64,000 nucleotides of DNA from contig NZ_JAERRH010000003.1 of NCBI RefSeq assembly GCF_016741855.1, positions 186,001-250,000 on the forward strand, written 5' to 3'. The notes under the pieces were generated by a model that ran no database searches, was not told the DNA's origin, and was given only the letters and a program-made list of their open reading frames with translations. Both the position numbers and the translations under genes were made by a program. Source of the stretch: Streptomyces musisoli (lineage in GTDB: Bacteria > Actinomycetota > Actinomycetes > Streptomycetales > Streptomycetaceae). This document shows, piece after piece, positions 8,534-18,663 of the stretch (the stretch's first letter is position 1; every line of letters begins with the position of its first letter).

Positions 8534-9534
8534 GTTCCCAGATCCTGATCGAGGCGCCGGGCGCCCATCGGGTGGAGGACCACACGCCCCGGGACCCCGG
8601 TCCGGGCGAGGCGCTGATCGCCGTGCACGCCGTCGGCATCTGCGGCAGCGACCGCGAGGTGTACCAGGGCACCCGGCCCGAGGGGTACGTCCGTTACCCG
8701 CTCACACCCGGCCACGAGTGGTCCGGGACGGTGTGGGCGGTGGGCGCGGACGTGCCGGAGGGCCTCGTCGGCCGCAAGGTCGTCGGCGAGGGTTTCCGCA
8801 ACTGCCAGGTCTGCGACCGCTGTCACGCGGGTGAGACCACACTGTGCGGCGCGGGGTACGAGGAGACCGGCTTCACCCGGCCCGGGGCCATGGCCACCAC
8901 GCTCACCCTCCCGGCCCGGCTGCTGCACCCGCTGCCGGACGACGCCGACCTCACCGCCGCCGCCCTGCTGGAGCCGGCCGCCTGTGTCGCGACCGCGGCG
9001 CTGAAGGCGAACGCCCGGCCGGGCGAGCGGGTCGCGGTGGTCGGCACGGGCACGCTGGGCATGTTCGCGGTGCAGTTCCTGAAGGCGGTCTCGCCGGCGG
9101 AGCTGCTCGTCGTGGGCACCCGCGGGGAACGGGAGGCGCTCTCCCGGCGGTTCGGCGCGACCGGGTTCCGGCTCAGCGACCAGGAGCTGCCCGACGACTT
9201 CGACGTCGTGATCGAGACCGCCGGGTCCGCGTCCGCCGCGCGCACCGCCGCCTCGCTGCTCCGGCGCGGCGGACGGCTGGTCCTGACGGGCATCCCGGCG
9301 CCGGGCGCGGACGGACTCGACCCCACCGGACTCGTCGTACGGCAGCTGGAGGTGCACACCGTCTTCGGCGCGCCGCCGGCCGCCTGGGCGCACACCGTGC
9401 GGGTGTTCGGCGCCGGACTGCTGGACCCGCTGCCGCTGATCACGCACGAGCTGCCGCTGACCGAGTTCTCCCAGGCCATCGAGCTGGTGGGGGCCGGTGA
9501 TCCGAAGGTGGGCAAGGTGCTGCTCCGCCCCTAG
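8530..9534 (+). CDS. Zinc-dependent medium-chain (sugar/alcohol) dehydrogenase
   Basis: A 334-residue MDR zinc dehydrogenase. Catalytic-zinc motifs are GICGSDREV and GHEWSG, and the structural zinc loop is NCQVCDRCHAGETTLC. The Rossmann segment is VAVVGTGTLGMFAVQFLKA. The GTG start (8530) overlaps the previous stop by 4 nt (GTGA), so it is translationally coupled to the dehydratase. The likely role is NAD(P)-dependent oxidation of the imported sugar or a related polyol; the substrate is inferred only from context. Confidence 0.87.
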   Translation: MSSQILIEAPGAHRVEDHTPRDPGPGEALIAVHAVGICGSDREVYQGTRPEGYVRYPLTPGHEWSGTVWAVGADVPEGLVGRKVVGEGFRNCQVCDRCHAGETTLCGAGYEETGFTRPGAMATTLTLPARLLHPLPDDADLTAAALLEPAACVATAALKANARPGERVAVVGTGTLGMFAVQFLKAVSPAELLVVGTRGEREALSRRFGATGFRLSDQELPDDFDVVIETAGSASAARTAASLLRRGGRLVLTGIPAPGADGLDPTGLVVRQLEVHTVFGAPPAAWAHTVRVFGAGLLDPLPLITHELPLTEFSQAIELVGAGDPKVGKVLLRP

Positions 9535-9541
9535 GGGATTT

Positions 9542-9585
9542 CGTCCGGATCGGGCCGGATCAGTGAGCCCGGCGTGATCCGGACG
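9542..9585 (+). terminator. Long hairpin after the dehydrogenase gene
   Basis: CGTCCGGATC (9542-9551) pairs perfectly with GATCCGGACG (9576-9585). A further GC-rich pairing (CGGGC/GCCCG) nests inside. It lies 8 nt after the stop and could terminate or attenuate transcription between the two halves of the sugar locus. Confidence 0.5.
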
Positions 9586-9693
9586 AGGGACCCCGGGGCC
9601 CCTCCAGTCGTACGCCGGTCGGGGCGTGACCTGACGGCGCCCTGGCCGGCGTACCACCGGTGCCTTTCCCTGCCCAGCGCCGCGAACCTCGTC

Positions 9694-9706
9694 CGATATA
9701 TCGAAC
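9694..9706. promoter_or_regulatory. Palindromic operator-like site before the U32-like gene
   Basis: CGATATATCG (9694-9703) is a perfect palindrome embedded in GATATATCGAAC (9695-9706), 24 nt before the GTG at 9730. It shares the TCGAAC core with sites at 7346-7357 and, on the opposite strand, 26155-26166. Confidence 0.5.
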
Positions 9707-9729
9707 ACTCAGGATGCTAAGGACAGCCA

Positions 9730-10731
9730 GTGAACGACGCTTCCGCCCCGGCAGTGCGCAGGCCCGGTGAGCAGCCGCTCGCCGCACTCGGCCTGGGCGC
9801 GCCCGCCCTCGACCCCGCCGACGCCTCCGTCCACAGCTTCCCGGGCGGCGGCCGCTGGCGCACCGAGATCCCCTCGTGCGAGGGTCCCGAAGCGCTGGCG
9901 GTCGTCCTCAAGGAGGCCTCGCGCCTCGATGTGCCGGTCCACCGGATCAGCCAGGGCAGCGGCGTGTGGATGCTCACCGACGCCGAGATCACCGAGATGG
10001 TCGGGGCCACCGCCGAACGCGACATCGAACTCTGCCTGTTCACCGGCCCGCGCGGCACCTGGGACATCGGAGGCTCGGTGCGGTCCGACTCGCGGGGGGC
10101 CGGGCTGCGCGCGCGGGGCCACGACGCGGTCGCCGGCTGTGTCGAGGACGCCGTCCGCGCCACCGAACTGGGCGTCAAGTGCCTGCTCGTCGCCGACGAG
10201 GGCGTGCTGTGGACCCTGCACCGGGCCCGCGCGGGCGGCATCATCCCGGCCGACACCACGCTGAAGGTCTCGGCGCTCATCGGCCCCGTCAACCCGGCCT
10301 CGTACGCCGTCTACGAGCGGCTCGGCGCCGACTCCGTCAACGTGCCCAGCGATCTGACGCTGGACCACCTCACCGAGATCCGCCGGGTGTCCGGCGCCCC
10401 GATGGACATGTACATCGAGGCCCCGGACGACCTCGGCGGCTACGTCCGGATGTACGAGGTCGCCGAGCTGATCCGGCGCGGCGCACCGCTGTACCTGAAG
10501 TTCGGGCTGTCCAGGGCGCCCGGCATCTACCCGTGGGGCACGCACCTGCGGGACGTGACCCTGGACACCGCCCGGGAGCGGGTGCGGCGCGGCCGGCTCG
10601 CCCTGGACCTGCTCGCCCGGCACGGCGCGGACGACGGCATGGCGCCGCTCGGCTCCCGGCTGCCCGGAACGCTCAACCGCTTCCCCGTCGGAGCTCTTGC
10701 TCCTCTCAACGACGAGAACGACAAGGACTGA
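9730..10731 (+). CDS. U32-peptidase-like TIM-barrel protein of sugar locus
   Basis: A 333-residue soluble protein. Segments such as [29 protein letters not shown] and [22 protein letters not shown] alternate strand and helix as in a TIM barrel. The layout resembles U32-peptidase-related proteins, but I do not see the canonical U32 signature, so the name is tentative. It starts at GTG 9730 after AAGGAC and sits 4 nt before the ChvE-like lipoprotein, so it is almost certainly co-transcribed with the transporter. A role as an isomerase, aldolase or lyase acting on the imported sugar is as plausible as proteolysis. Confidence 0.6.
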   Translation: MNDASAPAVRRPGEQPLAALGLGAPALDPADASVHSFPGGGRWRTEIPSCEGPEALAVVLKEASRLDVPVHRISQGSGVWMLTDAEITEMVGATAERDIELCLFTGPRGTWDIGGSVRSDSRGAGLRARGHDAVAGCVEDAVRATELGVKCLLVADEGVLWTLHRARAGGIIPADTTLKVSALIGPVNPASYAVYERLGADSVNVPSDLTLDHLTEIRRVSGAPMDMYIEAPDDLGGYVRMYEVAELIRRGAPLYLKFGLSRAPGIYPWGTHLRDVTLDTARERVRRGRLALDLLARHGADDGMAPLGSRLPGTLNRFPVGALAPLNDENDKD

Positions 10732-10735
10732 TCCC

Positions 10736-11845
10736 ATGCGCAACCGCAGAGCCGCACTCGCCCTGCTGGCCTCGGCCGCCTCGCTGGCCCTCACCCTGAC
10801 CGCCTGCGGCCAGAACGGCGAGGGCGGCAGCAAGGAGAAGCCGGGCGACACCAAGGGCGCCACCATCGGCATCGCCATGCCGACCAAGTCCTCCGAGCGC
10901 TGGATATCCGACGGCAAGAACGTCGTGAAGGACCTGGAGGCCAAGGGGTACAAGACCAAGCTGGTGTACGGCGAGGACGACCCCGAACAGCAGGTCTCGC
11001 AGATCGAGAACCTGATCACGCAGGGCGTCAAGGGCCTCATCATCGCGGCCATCGACAACAAGTCCCTGAACAGCGTGCTCCAGCAGGCCGCGGACGCCGG
11101 CATCCCGGTGATCTCCTACGACCGGCTGATCCTCGGCAGCAAGAACGTCGACTACTACGCCTCGTTCGACAACGAGAAGGTCGGCAGGCTCCAGGGCCAG
11201 TACATCGTGGACAAGCTCGGGCTCGGCAAGGGCGGGAAGGGCCCGTTCAACATCGAGCTGTTCGCCGGCTCCAACGACGACAACAACACCCGGTACTTCT
11301 TCGACGGCGCGATGAGCGTGCTGAAGCCCTACCTGGACAGCAAGCAGCTCGTCGTCCGGTCCGGCCAGACCGCGCTCAACAAGGTCACCACCCTGCGCTG
11401 GGACGGCGCCACCGCGCAGCGGCGCATGGACGACATCCTCACCTCCTCGTACAAGAGCGAGCGGGTCGACGCCGTCCTCTCGCCCTACGACGGCATCTCC
11501 ATCGGCGTGCTCTCCGCGCTGAAGTCGGACGGCTACGGCTCCGGGAGCAAGCCGCTGCCCGTCATCACCGGCCAGGACGCCGAGCTGGCCTCCGTGAAGT
11601 CGATCATCGGCGGTCAGCAGACGCAGACCGTCTACAAGGACCTGCGCAAGCTGGCCGAGGTCGCCTCGACGATGATCGACGACCTCCTGAAGGACAAGAA
11701 GCCCCAGGTCAACGACGTCAAGTCGTACGACAACGGCACCAAGGTCGTCCCCGCCTACCTGCTCCAGCCGGTCAGCGTCGACAAGACCAACTACGAGGAC
11801 GTGCTCGTCAAGGGCGGCTACTACACGGACGCCCAGCTCAAGTGA
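10736..11845 (+). CDS. chvE: Monosaccharide ABC transporter substrate-binding lipoprotein (ChvE-like)
   Basis: A 369-residue periplasmic-binding-protein type I homologue. The N terminus (basic MRNRR, hydrophobic core, LTLTACG) is a lipoprotein signal with the lipobox cysteine at about residue 22. The body has the family start [13 protein letters not shown] and the sugar-binding loop VISYDRLI, both typical of ChvE/XylF-like receptors for xylose, arabinose, galactose or glucose. ATG 10736 is chosen because the upstream in-frame start would bury the signal peptide. It forms one transcription unit with mmsA and mmsB. Confidence 0.92.
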   Translation: MRNRRAALALLASAASLALTLTACGQNGEGGSKEKPGDTKGATIGIAMPTKSSERWISDGKNVVKDLEAKGYKTKLVYGEDDPEQQVSQIENLITQGVKGLIIAAIDNKSLNSVLQQAADAGIPVISYDRLILGSKNVDYYASFDNEKVGRLQGQYIVDKLGLGKGGKGPFNIELFAGSNDDNNTRYFFDGAMSVLKPYLDSKQLVVRSGQTALNKVTTLRWDGATAQRRMDDILTSSYKSERVDAVLSPYDGISIGVLSALKSDGYGSGSKPLPVITGQDAELASVKSIIGGQQTQTVYKDLRKLAEVASTMIDDLLKDKKPQVNDVKSYDNGTKVVPAYLLQPVSVDKTNYEDVLVKGGYYTDAQLK

Positions 11846-11889
11846 GTCCCGACCGACCGACGACCCCACACTGATTGGAAGGCACGACC

Positions 11890-13440
11890 ATGGCGGGACC
11901 CGTCCTGGAAATGCGCTCGATCGTCAAGACCTTTCCCGGTGTCAAAGCGCTCTCGGACGTCACGCTGACGGTGCGTCAGGGCGAGGTCCACGCCATCTGC
12001 GGCGAGAACGGCGCCGGAAAGTCCACCCTGATGAAGGTGCTCTCCGGCGTCCATCCGCACGGCAGCTACGAGGGCGAGATCCTCTTCGAGGGCGAACCCT
12101 GCCGCTTCAGGGACATCCGGGCGAGCGAGCACCACGGCATCGTCATCATCCACCAGGAGCTGGCGCTGGTGCCGTACCTCTCCGTCGCGGAGAACATCTT
12201 CCTCGGCAACGAGCACGCCACGCGCGGGCTCATCAACTGGAACGACACGCTCAGGCACGCCACCGAACTGCTGCGCCGGGTCGGTCTGTCCGACCACCCG
12301 GAGACCCGGGTCGCCGACATCGGCGTCGGCAAGCAGCAGCTCGTGGAGATCGCGAAGGCGCTGTCGAAGAAGGTGAAGCTGCTCATCCTGGACGAGCCGA
12401 CGGCGGCGCTGAACGACGAGGACAGCGGCAAACTGCTCGACCTGATCCTGGAGCTGAAGAAGCAGGGCATCACCTCGATCATCATCTCCCACAAGCTGGG
12501 CGAGATCCGCCGGGTCGCCGACTCGGTGACGATCATCCGGGACGGGCGCTCCATCGAGACGCTGGACGTGAAGGACCCGGGGACGACCGAGGACCGGATC
12601 ATCAGCGGCATGGTCGGCCGCGACCTCGACCACCGCTTCCCCGAGCGCACCCCGCACCACGCCGAGGAGGGCACGGCCCCGGCGCTGGAGATCCGCGACT
12701 GGACCGTGCACCACCCGATCGACCAGCAGCGCAAGGTCGTCGACCACGTGTCGCTCCAGGTGCGGCGCGGGGAGATCGTCGGCATCGCGGGCCTCATGGG
12801 CGCCGGGCGCACCGAGCTGGCCATGAGCGTCTTCGGACGGTCGTACGGCCGGTACGCGGGCGGCACGGTCCTCAAGGACGGCAGGGAGATCCGGACGAAG
12901 TCCGTCCCCGAGGCGATCGGGCACGGGATCGCCTACGTCACCGAGGACCGCAAGCACTACGGCCTCAACCTCATCGACACCGTCAACCGCAACATCTCGC
13001 TGACCTCCCTCGCCAAGGTGGCCCGGCGCGGTGTGGTCGACGAGCACGAGGAACGGCAGGTCGCCGAGGGTTTCCGCACCTCCATGAACATCAAGGCGCC
13101 GACCGTCTTCGAGCCGGTGGGCAAGCTCTCGGGCGGCAACCAGCAGAAGGTCGTCCTCAGCAAGTGGATCTTCGCGGGTCCGGACGTCCTGATCCTGGAC
13201 GAGCCGACGCGCGGTATCGACGTCGGCGCCAAGTTCGAGATCTACACGGTCATCGACAAGCTGGCAGCCGAGGGCCGGGCGGTCGTCTTCATCTCCTCCG
13301 AGCTGCCGGAGCTGCTCGGCATGTGCGACCGCATCTACACGATGGCCGCGGGGCGGCTGACCGGCGAGTTCTCCCGGGCCGAGGCATCCCAGGAAGCACT
13401 GATGCGCCAGATGACGAAGGACGAAGAGGTGACCCGATGA
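11890..13440 (+). CDS. mmsA: Monosaccharide ABC transporter ATPase (MmsA/XylG-like)
   Basis: A 516-residue tandem ABC ATPase, as in the carbohydrate CUT2 class. The first domain has Walker [10 protein letters not shown] (about residues 38-46), the signature region [13 protein letters not shown] and Walker [12 protein letters not shown]. The second has the degenerate Walker [10 protein letters not shown], a better signature [10 protein letters not shown] and [13 protein letters not shown]. It energises import with the MmsB channel. ATG 11890 has GGAAGG at a proper distance and is preferred to a TTG five codons upstream. Its end overlaps mmsB by 4 nt (ATGA). Confidence 0.93.
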   Translation: MAGPVLEMRSIVKTFPGVKALSDVTLTVRQGEVHAICGENGAGKSTLMKVLSGVHPHGSYEGEILFEGEPCRFRDIRASEHHGIVIIHQELALVPYLSVAENIFLGNEHATRGLINWNDTLRHATELLRRVGLSDHPETRVADIGVGKQQLVEIAKALSKKVKLLILDEPTAALNDEDSGKLLDLILELKKQGITSIIISHKLGEIRRVADSVTIIRDGRSIETLDVKDPGTTEDRIISGMVGRDLDHRFPERTPHHAEEGTAPALEIRDWTVHHPIDQQRKVVDHVSLQVRRGEIVGIAGLMGAGRTELAMSVFGRSYGRYAGGTVLKDGREIRTKSVPEAIGHGIAYVTEDRKHYGLNLIDTVNRNISLTSLAKVARRGVVDEHEERQVAEGFRTSMNIKAPTVFEPVGKLSGGNQQKVVLSKWIFAGPDVLILDEPTRGIDVGAKFEIYTVIDKLAAEGRAVVFISSELPELLGMCDRIYTMAAGRLTGEFSRAEASQEALMRQMTKDEEVTR

Positions 13441-14681
13441 GCACGGACGTGACCGCCAGGACCCCGGCCCCGGCGCCGCCCGGGAAGAGCGGCGACGCGG
13501 CCCCCGGCGGCCTGCTGCGGCTGATGCTGGACGGCCTGCGCAACAACATGCGGCAGTACGGCATGCTGATCGCGCTCGGCCTGATCGTGGTCCTGTTCTC
13601 GGTGTGGACCGACGGCGACCTGCTGCTGCCCCGCAACGTCTCCAACCTGGTGCTCCAGAACAGCCACATCCTGATCCTCGCGATCGGCATGATGCTGGTC
13701 ATCATCGCGGGCCACATCGACCTGTCGGTCGGTTCCCTGACGGCGTTCATCGGCGCGTTCGCGGCCGTCCTGACGGTGCAGCACGGGGTGGCCTGGCCGG
13801 TCGCCCTGGTGCTGTGCCTGCTGGTCGGCGCGGTGGCCGGCGCCGTACAGGGCTTCATGATCGCCTACTTCGGCATACCCTCGTTCATCGTCACCCTCGC
13901 CGGGATGCTGATCTTCCGCGGCCTGACGGAGATCCTCCTGGAGGGCCAGACCCTCGGCCCGTTCCCGGCCGGTCTGGAGAAGATGGGCAACGGCTTCCTG
14001 CCGGAGACCGGTCCGAACACCAACTACCACAACCTCACCCTGCTGCTGGGCATCGTCCTGATCGTCTTCACGGTCCTCCAGGAGTTCCGCGACCGCAGGC
14101 GCCAGCAGGAGTTCTCGCTCGAGGTCGCGCCGCGCAACCTCTTCCTGCTCAAGCTCGTCGCCATCAGCGCCGCGATCCTCGTCGTCACGATGCTGCTCGC
14201 CAGCTACAAGGGCGCGCCGATCGTGCTGATCATCCTCGGCGCGCTGGTGGTCGGCTACGGCTACGTCATGCGCAACGCCGTCTTCGGCCGGCACATCTAC
14301 GCGATCGGCGGCAACCTGCCGGCGGCGAAGCTGTCCGGCGTCAAGGACAGGAAGGTCACCTTCTACGTCTTCCTGAACATGGGCGTGCTCGCGGCCCTGG
14401 CGGGTCTGGTGGTCGCCGGCCGCCTGAACGCGGCCTCGCCGAAGGCCGGCCTCAACTTCGAACTCGAGGCCATCGCCTCGTCGTTCATCGGCGGCGCGTC
14501 CATGAGCGGCGGTGTCGGCACCGTCCTCGGCGCCATCATCGGCGGTCTCGTCCTCGGCGTGCTGAACAACGGCATGAACCTCCTCAGCGTGGGCACCGAC
14601 TGGCAGCAGGTCATCAAGGGCCTGGCCCTGCTGGTGGCGGTCGGGTTCGACGTGTGGAACAAGCGCAAGTCCGGTTCGTAA
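13437..14681 (+). CDS. mmsB: Monosaccharide ABC transporter permease (MmsB/XylH-like)
   Basis: A 414-residue permease with about ten membrane segments. The motif [18 protein letters not shown] is the hallmark of CUT2 permeases, and [14 protein letters not shown] is the cytoplasmic coupling loop. A charged insert ([17 protein letters not shown]) between membrane segments is typical of the longer MmsB subgroup. ATG 13437 overlaps the mmsA stop. It is expected to act as a homodimer with MmsA. Confidence 0.92.
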   Translation: MSTDVTARTPAPAPPGKSGDAAPGGLLRLMLDGLRNNMRQYGMLIALGLIVVLFSVWTDGDLLLPRNVSNLVLQNSHILILAIGMMLVIIAGHIDLSVGSLTAFIGAFAAVLTVQHGVAWPVALVLCLLVGAVAGAVQGFMIAYFGIPSFIVTLAGMLIFRGLTEILLEGQTLGPFPAGLEKMGNGFLPETGPNTNYHNLTLLLGIVLIVFTVLQEFRDRRRQQEFSLEVAPRNLFLLKLVAISAAILVVTMLLASYKGAPIVLIILGALVVGYGYVMRNAVFGRHIYAIGGNLPAAKLSGVKDRKVTFYVFLNMGVLAALAGLVVAGRLNAASPKAGLNFELEAIASSFIGGASMSGGVGTVLGAIIGGLVLGVLNNGMNLLSVGTDWQQVIKGLALLVAVGFDVWNKRKSGS

Positions 14682-14707
14682 GGGCCCAGACAAGGGAGCC
14701 GCACCTC

Positions 14708-15886
14708 ATGGAACTGAACAGACGCACGGTCATCGCGGGAGCAGCCGCGGCGGGTCTCGCCGCCACCGCCCTCGGCACGACGGAGGCATCGGCCGCCGAC
14801 GCGCGGGGCGACCGGGCCGCCTCCGGAGGCGGGAAGCCGGTGAGGGAACTCTTCGGCAGGCTCGCCGACGGCACCAGGATTCACCGCTGGTCGCTGGAGA
14901 ACGGCGGCACCCGGCTGAAGGTGCTGAGCTACGGCGGCATCGTCCAGGCCCTGGAAATCCCCGACCGGCACGGCCGGTACGCCAACGTCGTGGCCGGTTT
15001 CGACGACATCGCCGACTACGTCGCGAAGAGCCCGTACTTCGGCGCGTTGATCGGCCGGTACGGCAACCGCATCGACAAGGGCCGGTTCACGCTGGACGGC
15101 ACGTCGTACCAGCTCTCCGTGAACGACGGCGTCAACAGCCTGCACGGCGGCGCCCAGGGCTTCGACAAGCACGTGTGGGACGTCGAGCCGTTCACCCAGG
15201 GCCCGGACGTCGGCCTGCGCCTGCACTACACGAGCGCCGACGGCGAGATGGGCTACCCGGGCACGCTCAGGGCGACGGTGACGTACACCCTCACCCGGCA
15301 CGGCGACTGGCGCATCGACTACGCGGCCACCACCGACAAGGCCACCGTCGTCAACCTCACCAGCCACGTGTACTGGAACCTGGCCGGCGAGGGCAGCGGC
15401 ACGATCGAGGACCACGAACTCACGATCGCCGCCTCCCGCTACACCCCCACCGACCCGGGCCTGATCCCCACCGGCGAACTGGCCCGGGTGGCGGGCACCC
15501 CGTTCGACTTCCGGCGCGCCAAGCCGATCGGCCGGGACATCCGGGCGGGCCACGAGCAGCAGGTGCGGGCCAAGGGCTACGACCACAACTGGGTCCTGGA
15601 CAAGGGGATCACGGCGAAGCCCGAGCACATCGCGACCCTGCGCGACCCGCGCTCCGGCCGCACCCTGAGGATCGCCACCGACCAGCCGGGGCTCCAGTTC
15701 TACTCCGGCAACTTCCTGGACGGGACGCTCACCGGCACCGGTGGCCGCACCTACCGGCAGGGCGACGCCCTGTGCCTGGAGACGCAGCATTTCCCGGACT
15801 CGCCGAACCACGCGGACTTCCCGTCCACGGTCCTCAGGCCGGGACAGACATACCGGACGACGACGGTGCACACGTTCGGCGCGTGA
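14708..15886 (+). CDS. Secreted (Tat-type) aldose 1-epimerase
   Basis: A 392-residue protein with a twin-arginine signal (ELNRRTVIAGAAAAGLAATALG) and a galactose-mutarotase domain. Family motifs include GRYGNRIDKGRF, NDGVNSLHGG, TSHVYWNLAG and DHNWVLDKG. The enzyme interconverts alpha and beta anomers of aldoses. Being extracytoplasmic, it would prepare sugar for the ChvE receptor, whose genes lie directly upstream (26 nt after mmsB). ATG 14708 has AAGGGAGC upstream. It is the last clear gene of the sugar operon. Confidence 0.92.
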   Translation: MELNRRTVIAGAAAAGLAATALGTTEASAADARGDRAASGGGKPVRELFGRLADGTRIHRWSLENGGTRLKVLSYGGIVQALEIPDRHGRYANVVAGFDDIADYVAKSPYFGALIGRYGNRIDKGRFTLDGTSYQLSVNDGVNSLHGGAQGFDKHVWDVEPFTQGPDVGLRLHYTSADGEMGYPGTLRATVTYTLTRHGDWRIDYAATTDKATVVNLTSHVYWNLAGEGSGTIEDHELTIAASRYTPTDPGLIPTGELARVAGTPFDFRRAKPIGRDIRAGHEQQVRAKGYDHNWVLDKGITAKPEHIATLRDPRSGRTLRIATDQPGLQFYSGNFLDGTLTGTGGRTYRQGDALCLETQHFPDSPNHADFPSTVLRPGQTYRTTTVHTFGA

Positions 15887-15986
15887 AGTCACACACGCCC
15901 CGGACGAGTTGAACACCACAGCCGTCCCCTCCGTATCCAAGGGCGGCCCGTGCTCCCCCGCACGGGCCACCTGAACGGAGGTCCCC

Positions 15987-17732
15987 TTGGCCGGCAACGT
16001 CACCTCGTTGTTCCGCGGTACCGCCGCGCACAGCCCCTCCATGGCGGCGCTGACGCGGGAGGGCGGCGACGGAACCGGCCCGGTGGACTTCTGCATCCCG
16101 TGCAACCCGTACTTCCCGACGCCCGCCATGTTCGACGAGATGTCGGCCCGGCTGCGCGAGATCATCACGTACTACCCGAGCGGCGCCGACACCATCACGG
16201 GTGAGCTGTGCGGCCTGCTCCAGCTGCCGCCGCAGTGCGTGGCGATGGGCAACGGCTCCACCGAGCTGATCACCTGGATCGACCATCTGCTGGTCCGCGA
16301 GTCCCTGGCCGTCCCCGTGCCCACGTTCGGCCGCTGGACCGACCAGCCGATGGAGACGGGCAAACGGGTCGACATGTTCCCGCTCCAGGAGGCGAGCGAC
16401 TTCGCCCTGGACCTCGGCCGGTACGCCGAGTTCATCCGGGCCCGGGGCACCCGGGTGGCGGTGATCTGCAACCCGAACAACCCCGACGGCGGCTATCTGC
16501 GCAAGCAGCAGGTCGTGCAGTTCATGGACGCCATGGCGGACCTGGACCTGGTGGTGATCGACGAGTCGTTCCTGGAGTTCGCCGACGCGGAGACCGAGCC
16601 GAGCGTCGTCCAGGAGGCCATGCTCCGCCCCAACGTGGTCGTGCTGCGCAGCCTGGGCAAGAACTTCGGGCTGCACGGCATACGCTTCGGCTACCTGGTC
16701 GCCAACCCGGCACTGGCCGGCAAGGTCCGCTCGATGCTGCCGAAGTGGAACCTCAACTCCTTCGCCGAGCACGTGGTGTTCATGCTGAAGGAGCACGGCG
16801 CCGAGTACGCGCAGAGCCTGACGCAGGTCCGCCGCGACCGCCTGGAGATGGCCAGCCAGCTGTCCGCGCTGCCCGGCCTCACCGTCTATCCCTCCCAGGG
16901 CAACTTCCTCTTCGTGCGCCTGCCCGTCGGCGCCGAGGGCACGGTGGTCCGGGACCGGATGCTCACCGAGCACCGGATCCTGGTCCGCGAGTGCGGCAAC
17001 AAGATCGGATCCTCCAGCCGCTTCCTGCGGCTCGTGGTGCGCCCCCAGGTCGACGTGCGTCGCCTGGTGTCCGGCCTGGAACAGGTGCTCTACGGGACCA
17101 GGAGGGGAGCCGCCGTACCCGAGCTGGGCACCGGGACCAGCTACAGCTCGGGTACGGCGGCCGTCGACCGGCTGGTCAGCGAGACCAACGGGGCCGGTAT
17201 GCAGCTCACCGCGGCCGGCCCCGCCCCGGCCGCCGGCACCGGCATGCCGCTCCCCGCCGCCGTCGCGCCGGCCGGCGGCGGGATGCCGATGCCGGCGGCA
17301 GCCCCGCCGATGCCCGGCCCGGTCCCGGCGTTCGCCCCGGCCCCCGCGCCGGCGCCACCCGCCCCCACCCCCGTACCCGCGCCCGCGCCCGCCGCCGTGG
17401 CGGCCCCCGCACCGGCCCCGGCCCCGGCCCCCGCGCCCGCACCGGCCCCGGCGCCCATACCCGTACCGGCCCCCGCACCCGTACCGGCTCCCGCACCCGT
17501 GCCCGCGGTCCCCGCGCCCGTGCCGGTCGCCCCCGCCGCGGCCGCCGCTCTCACTCCGCCCGGTGTGCCGGCCCGTGGCGGGCTCACCGCGGCCCAGGTG
17601 CGCGGGATGACGGCCCCGGCTTCCGGTCTGACCCCGGCGCCGGCCCCCGGTCTGACCCCGGCGCCGGCAACGGGCTGGCCCAACGCCCAGAGCTGGCCGA
17701 ACGCCGCGGGGGCGGGGCAAGCGGCCGGCTGA
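15987..17732 (+). CDS. PLP aminotransferase (HisC-like) with long Pro/Ala-rich tail
   Basis: A 581-residue protein. Residues about 1-375 are a fold-type I class I/II aminotransferase resembling histidinol-phosphate and threonine-phosphate aminotransferases. NPNNPDGG is the substrate loop, DESFLEFAD carries the PLP aspartate, SLGKNFGLHGIRFGYL holds the Schiff-base lysine (about K223), and the C-terminal domain ends with FLRLVVR. The remaining 200 residues are Ala/Pro/Val-rich with long alternating Pro-Ala runs and no domain. The TTG start at 15987 follows a good ACGGAGG. The pathway is unknown, and the tail is unusual for an enzyme of this family. Confidence 0.8.
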   Translation: MAGNVTSLFRGTAAHSPSMAALTREGGDGTGPVDFCIPCNPYFPTPAMFDEMSARLREIITYYPSGADTITGELCGLLQLPPQCVAMGNGSTELITWIDHLLVRESLAVPVPTFGRWTDQPMETGKRVDMFPLQEASDFALDLGRYAEFIRARGTRVAVICNPNNPDGGYLRKQQVVQFMDAMADLDLVVIDESFLEFADAETEPSVVQEAMLRPNVVVLRSLGKNFGLHGIRFGYLVANPALAGKVRSMLPKWNLNSFAEHVVFMLKEHGAEYAQSLTQVRRDRLEMASQLSALPGLTVYPSQGNFLFVRLPVGAEGTVVRDRMLTEHRILVRECGNKIGSSSRFLRLVVRPQVDVRRLVSGLEQVLYGTRRGAAVPELGTGTSYSSGTAAVDRLVSETNGAGMQLTAAGPAPAAGTGMPLPAAVAPAGGGMPMPAAAPPMPGPVPAFAPAPAPAPPAPTPVPAPAPAAVAAPAPAPAPAPAPAPAPAPIPVPAPAPVPAPAPVPAVPAPVPVAPAAAAALTPPGVPARGGLTAAQVRGMTAPASGLTPAPAPGLTPAPATGWPNAQSWPNAAGAGQAAG

Positions 17733-17738
17733 GACGAC

Positions 17739-17849
17739 CGCCACCGGTCACGAGGCGGAACGGGAACCCCCGCATCGCCACCGGTCACGAGGCGGAGGGG
17801 GAACCCCCGCACCGCCACCGGTCGCGAGGCGGAACGGGAACCCCCGCCA
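17739..17849. repeat. Three tandem copies of a 37-nt unit
   Basis: Copies begin at 17739, 17776 and 17813, each with CGCCACCGGTC(A/G)CGAGGCGG followed by GGAACCCCCGC. They fill almost the whole space after the aminotransferase gene and run into the terminator hairpin. Confidence 0.9.
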
Positions 17850-17874
17850 TGGCACCTGCCGGCCATGGCGGGGG
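17841..17874. terminator. Bidirectional hairpin terminator
   Basis: A perfect 12-bp stem, CCCCCGCCATGG (17841-17852) with CCATGGCGGGGG (17863-17874), has a 10-nt loop. It separates the convergent aminotransferase and DUF4360 genes and could serve both. Confidence 0.75.
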
Positions 17875-17882
17875 GCGCGTGC

Positions 17883-18533
17883 TCAGGAGGCCGGGCACTC
17901 CTTCCACGCCAGGTGGTACACCGTGCTGATGTCCCCGTCGGTCGAGTCCATCGTCATGAAGCTGACCTTGTCGGGGGACGTGCTGCCGGCGTTCACCCGC
18001 AGTTCGGTGTTGATGTTGAAGTTGCGCAGCACACCGCAGGGCGCCCAGACGAGCTGGGCCCAGTCGGTGGCATCGGTGGCCTGCCAGTCGTCGTTGTAGG
18101 GCCCGTTGAAGGGGTGGGTCCTGGGCACGGTGGTCGACGAGCCCTGGAAGTAGTACGAAGCCTTCTGCGTGCTGCTGGCGCCGCGCTGGAGGGAGGCGAA
18201 GCCCCGGTAGTCGGCGCTCGCGACCGCGTAGGTGAAGCCCTGGGGCACATGGACCACCAGATTGAGCTGGCAGTTCCGGCGGAAGGCCGTGGGATCGGAG
18301 CCGCCGCCCGCCTGGGCCAGGTACTCGCTGTAGGTCACGGTGAAAGCCGTGTTGTCCGGGGACACGGCCACGGCGGCCGTGCCCGCGGGACAACCGGAGC
18401 CGTTCACCGTGGCCACGTCGATGACGATCTTGTCCGGGGGCGGGTTGTCGAACACGTCGGAGGGGTTGTGGGCGGGTAGCGCGGTGGTGACCAGAGCGGC
18501 CACTGCGCCGCTCAGGAGGAGTCCACCAGCCAT
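17883..18533 (-). CDS. Secreted DUF4360 protein
   Basis: A 216-residue protein with an N-terminal hydrophobic signal (MAGGLLLSGAVAALVTTALPA). The mature part matches DUF4360: it opens with VATVNGSGCPAGTAAVAVS, continues with RRNCQLNLVVHVPQGF and ADYRGFASLQ, and has four well-spaced cysteines likely to form disulfides. The function is unknown; the proteins are extracellular and common in Streptomyces and some fungi. The ATG at 18533 has GGGAGAAA upstream. It stands alone, facing away from the Rrf2 region. Confidence 0.88.
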   Translation of the reverse strand: MAGGLLLSGAVAALVTTALPAHNPSDVFDNPPPDKIVIDVATVNGSGCPAGTAAVAVSPDNTAFTVTYSEYLAQAGGGSDPTAFRRNCQLNLVVHVPQGFTYAVASADYRGFASLQRGASSTQKASYYFQGSSTTVPRTHPFNGPYNDDWQATDATDWAQLVWAPCGVLRNFNINTELRVNAGSTSPDKVSFMTMDSTDGDISTVYHLAWKECPAS

Positions 18534-18663
18534 GGTTTCTCCCGGTTGTCGAGTGGGGGGTGTGACCTGCCACAGCCGTTCACGGGTGAAGAAACTGTGC
18601 GATACCTGTGAACCGGGGATGGAGGCGTGGGCATCGTAGGAAGCCCCGCCCGGGCCCGGGAGG

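Noticed and set aside
17739..17849. Attachment site or insertion-sequence remnant
   Set aside because: The sequence is a plain 37-nt tandem array with no integrase, transposase or tRNA gene nearby.
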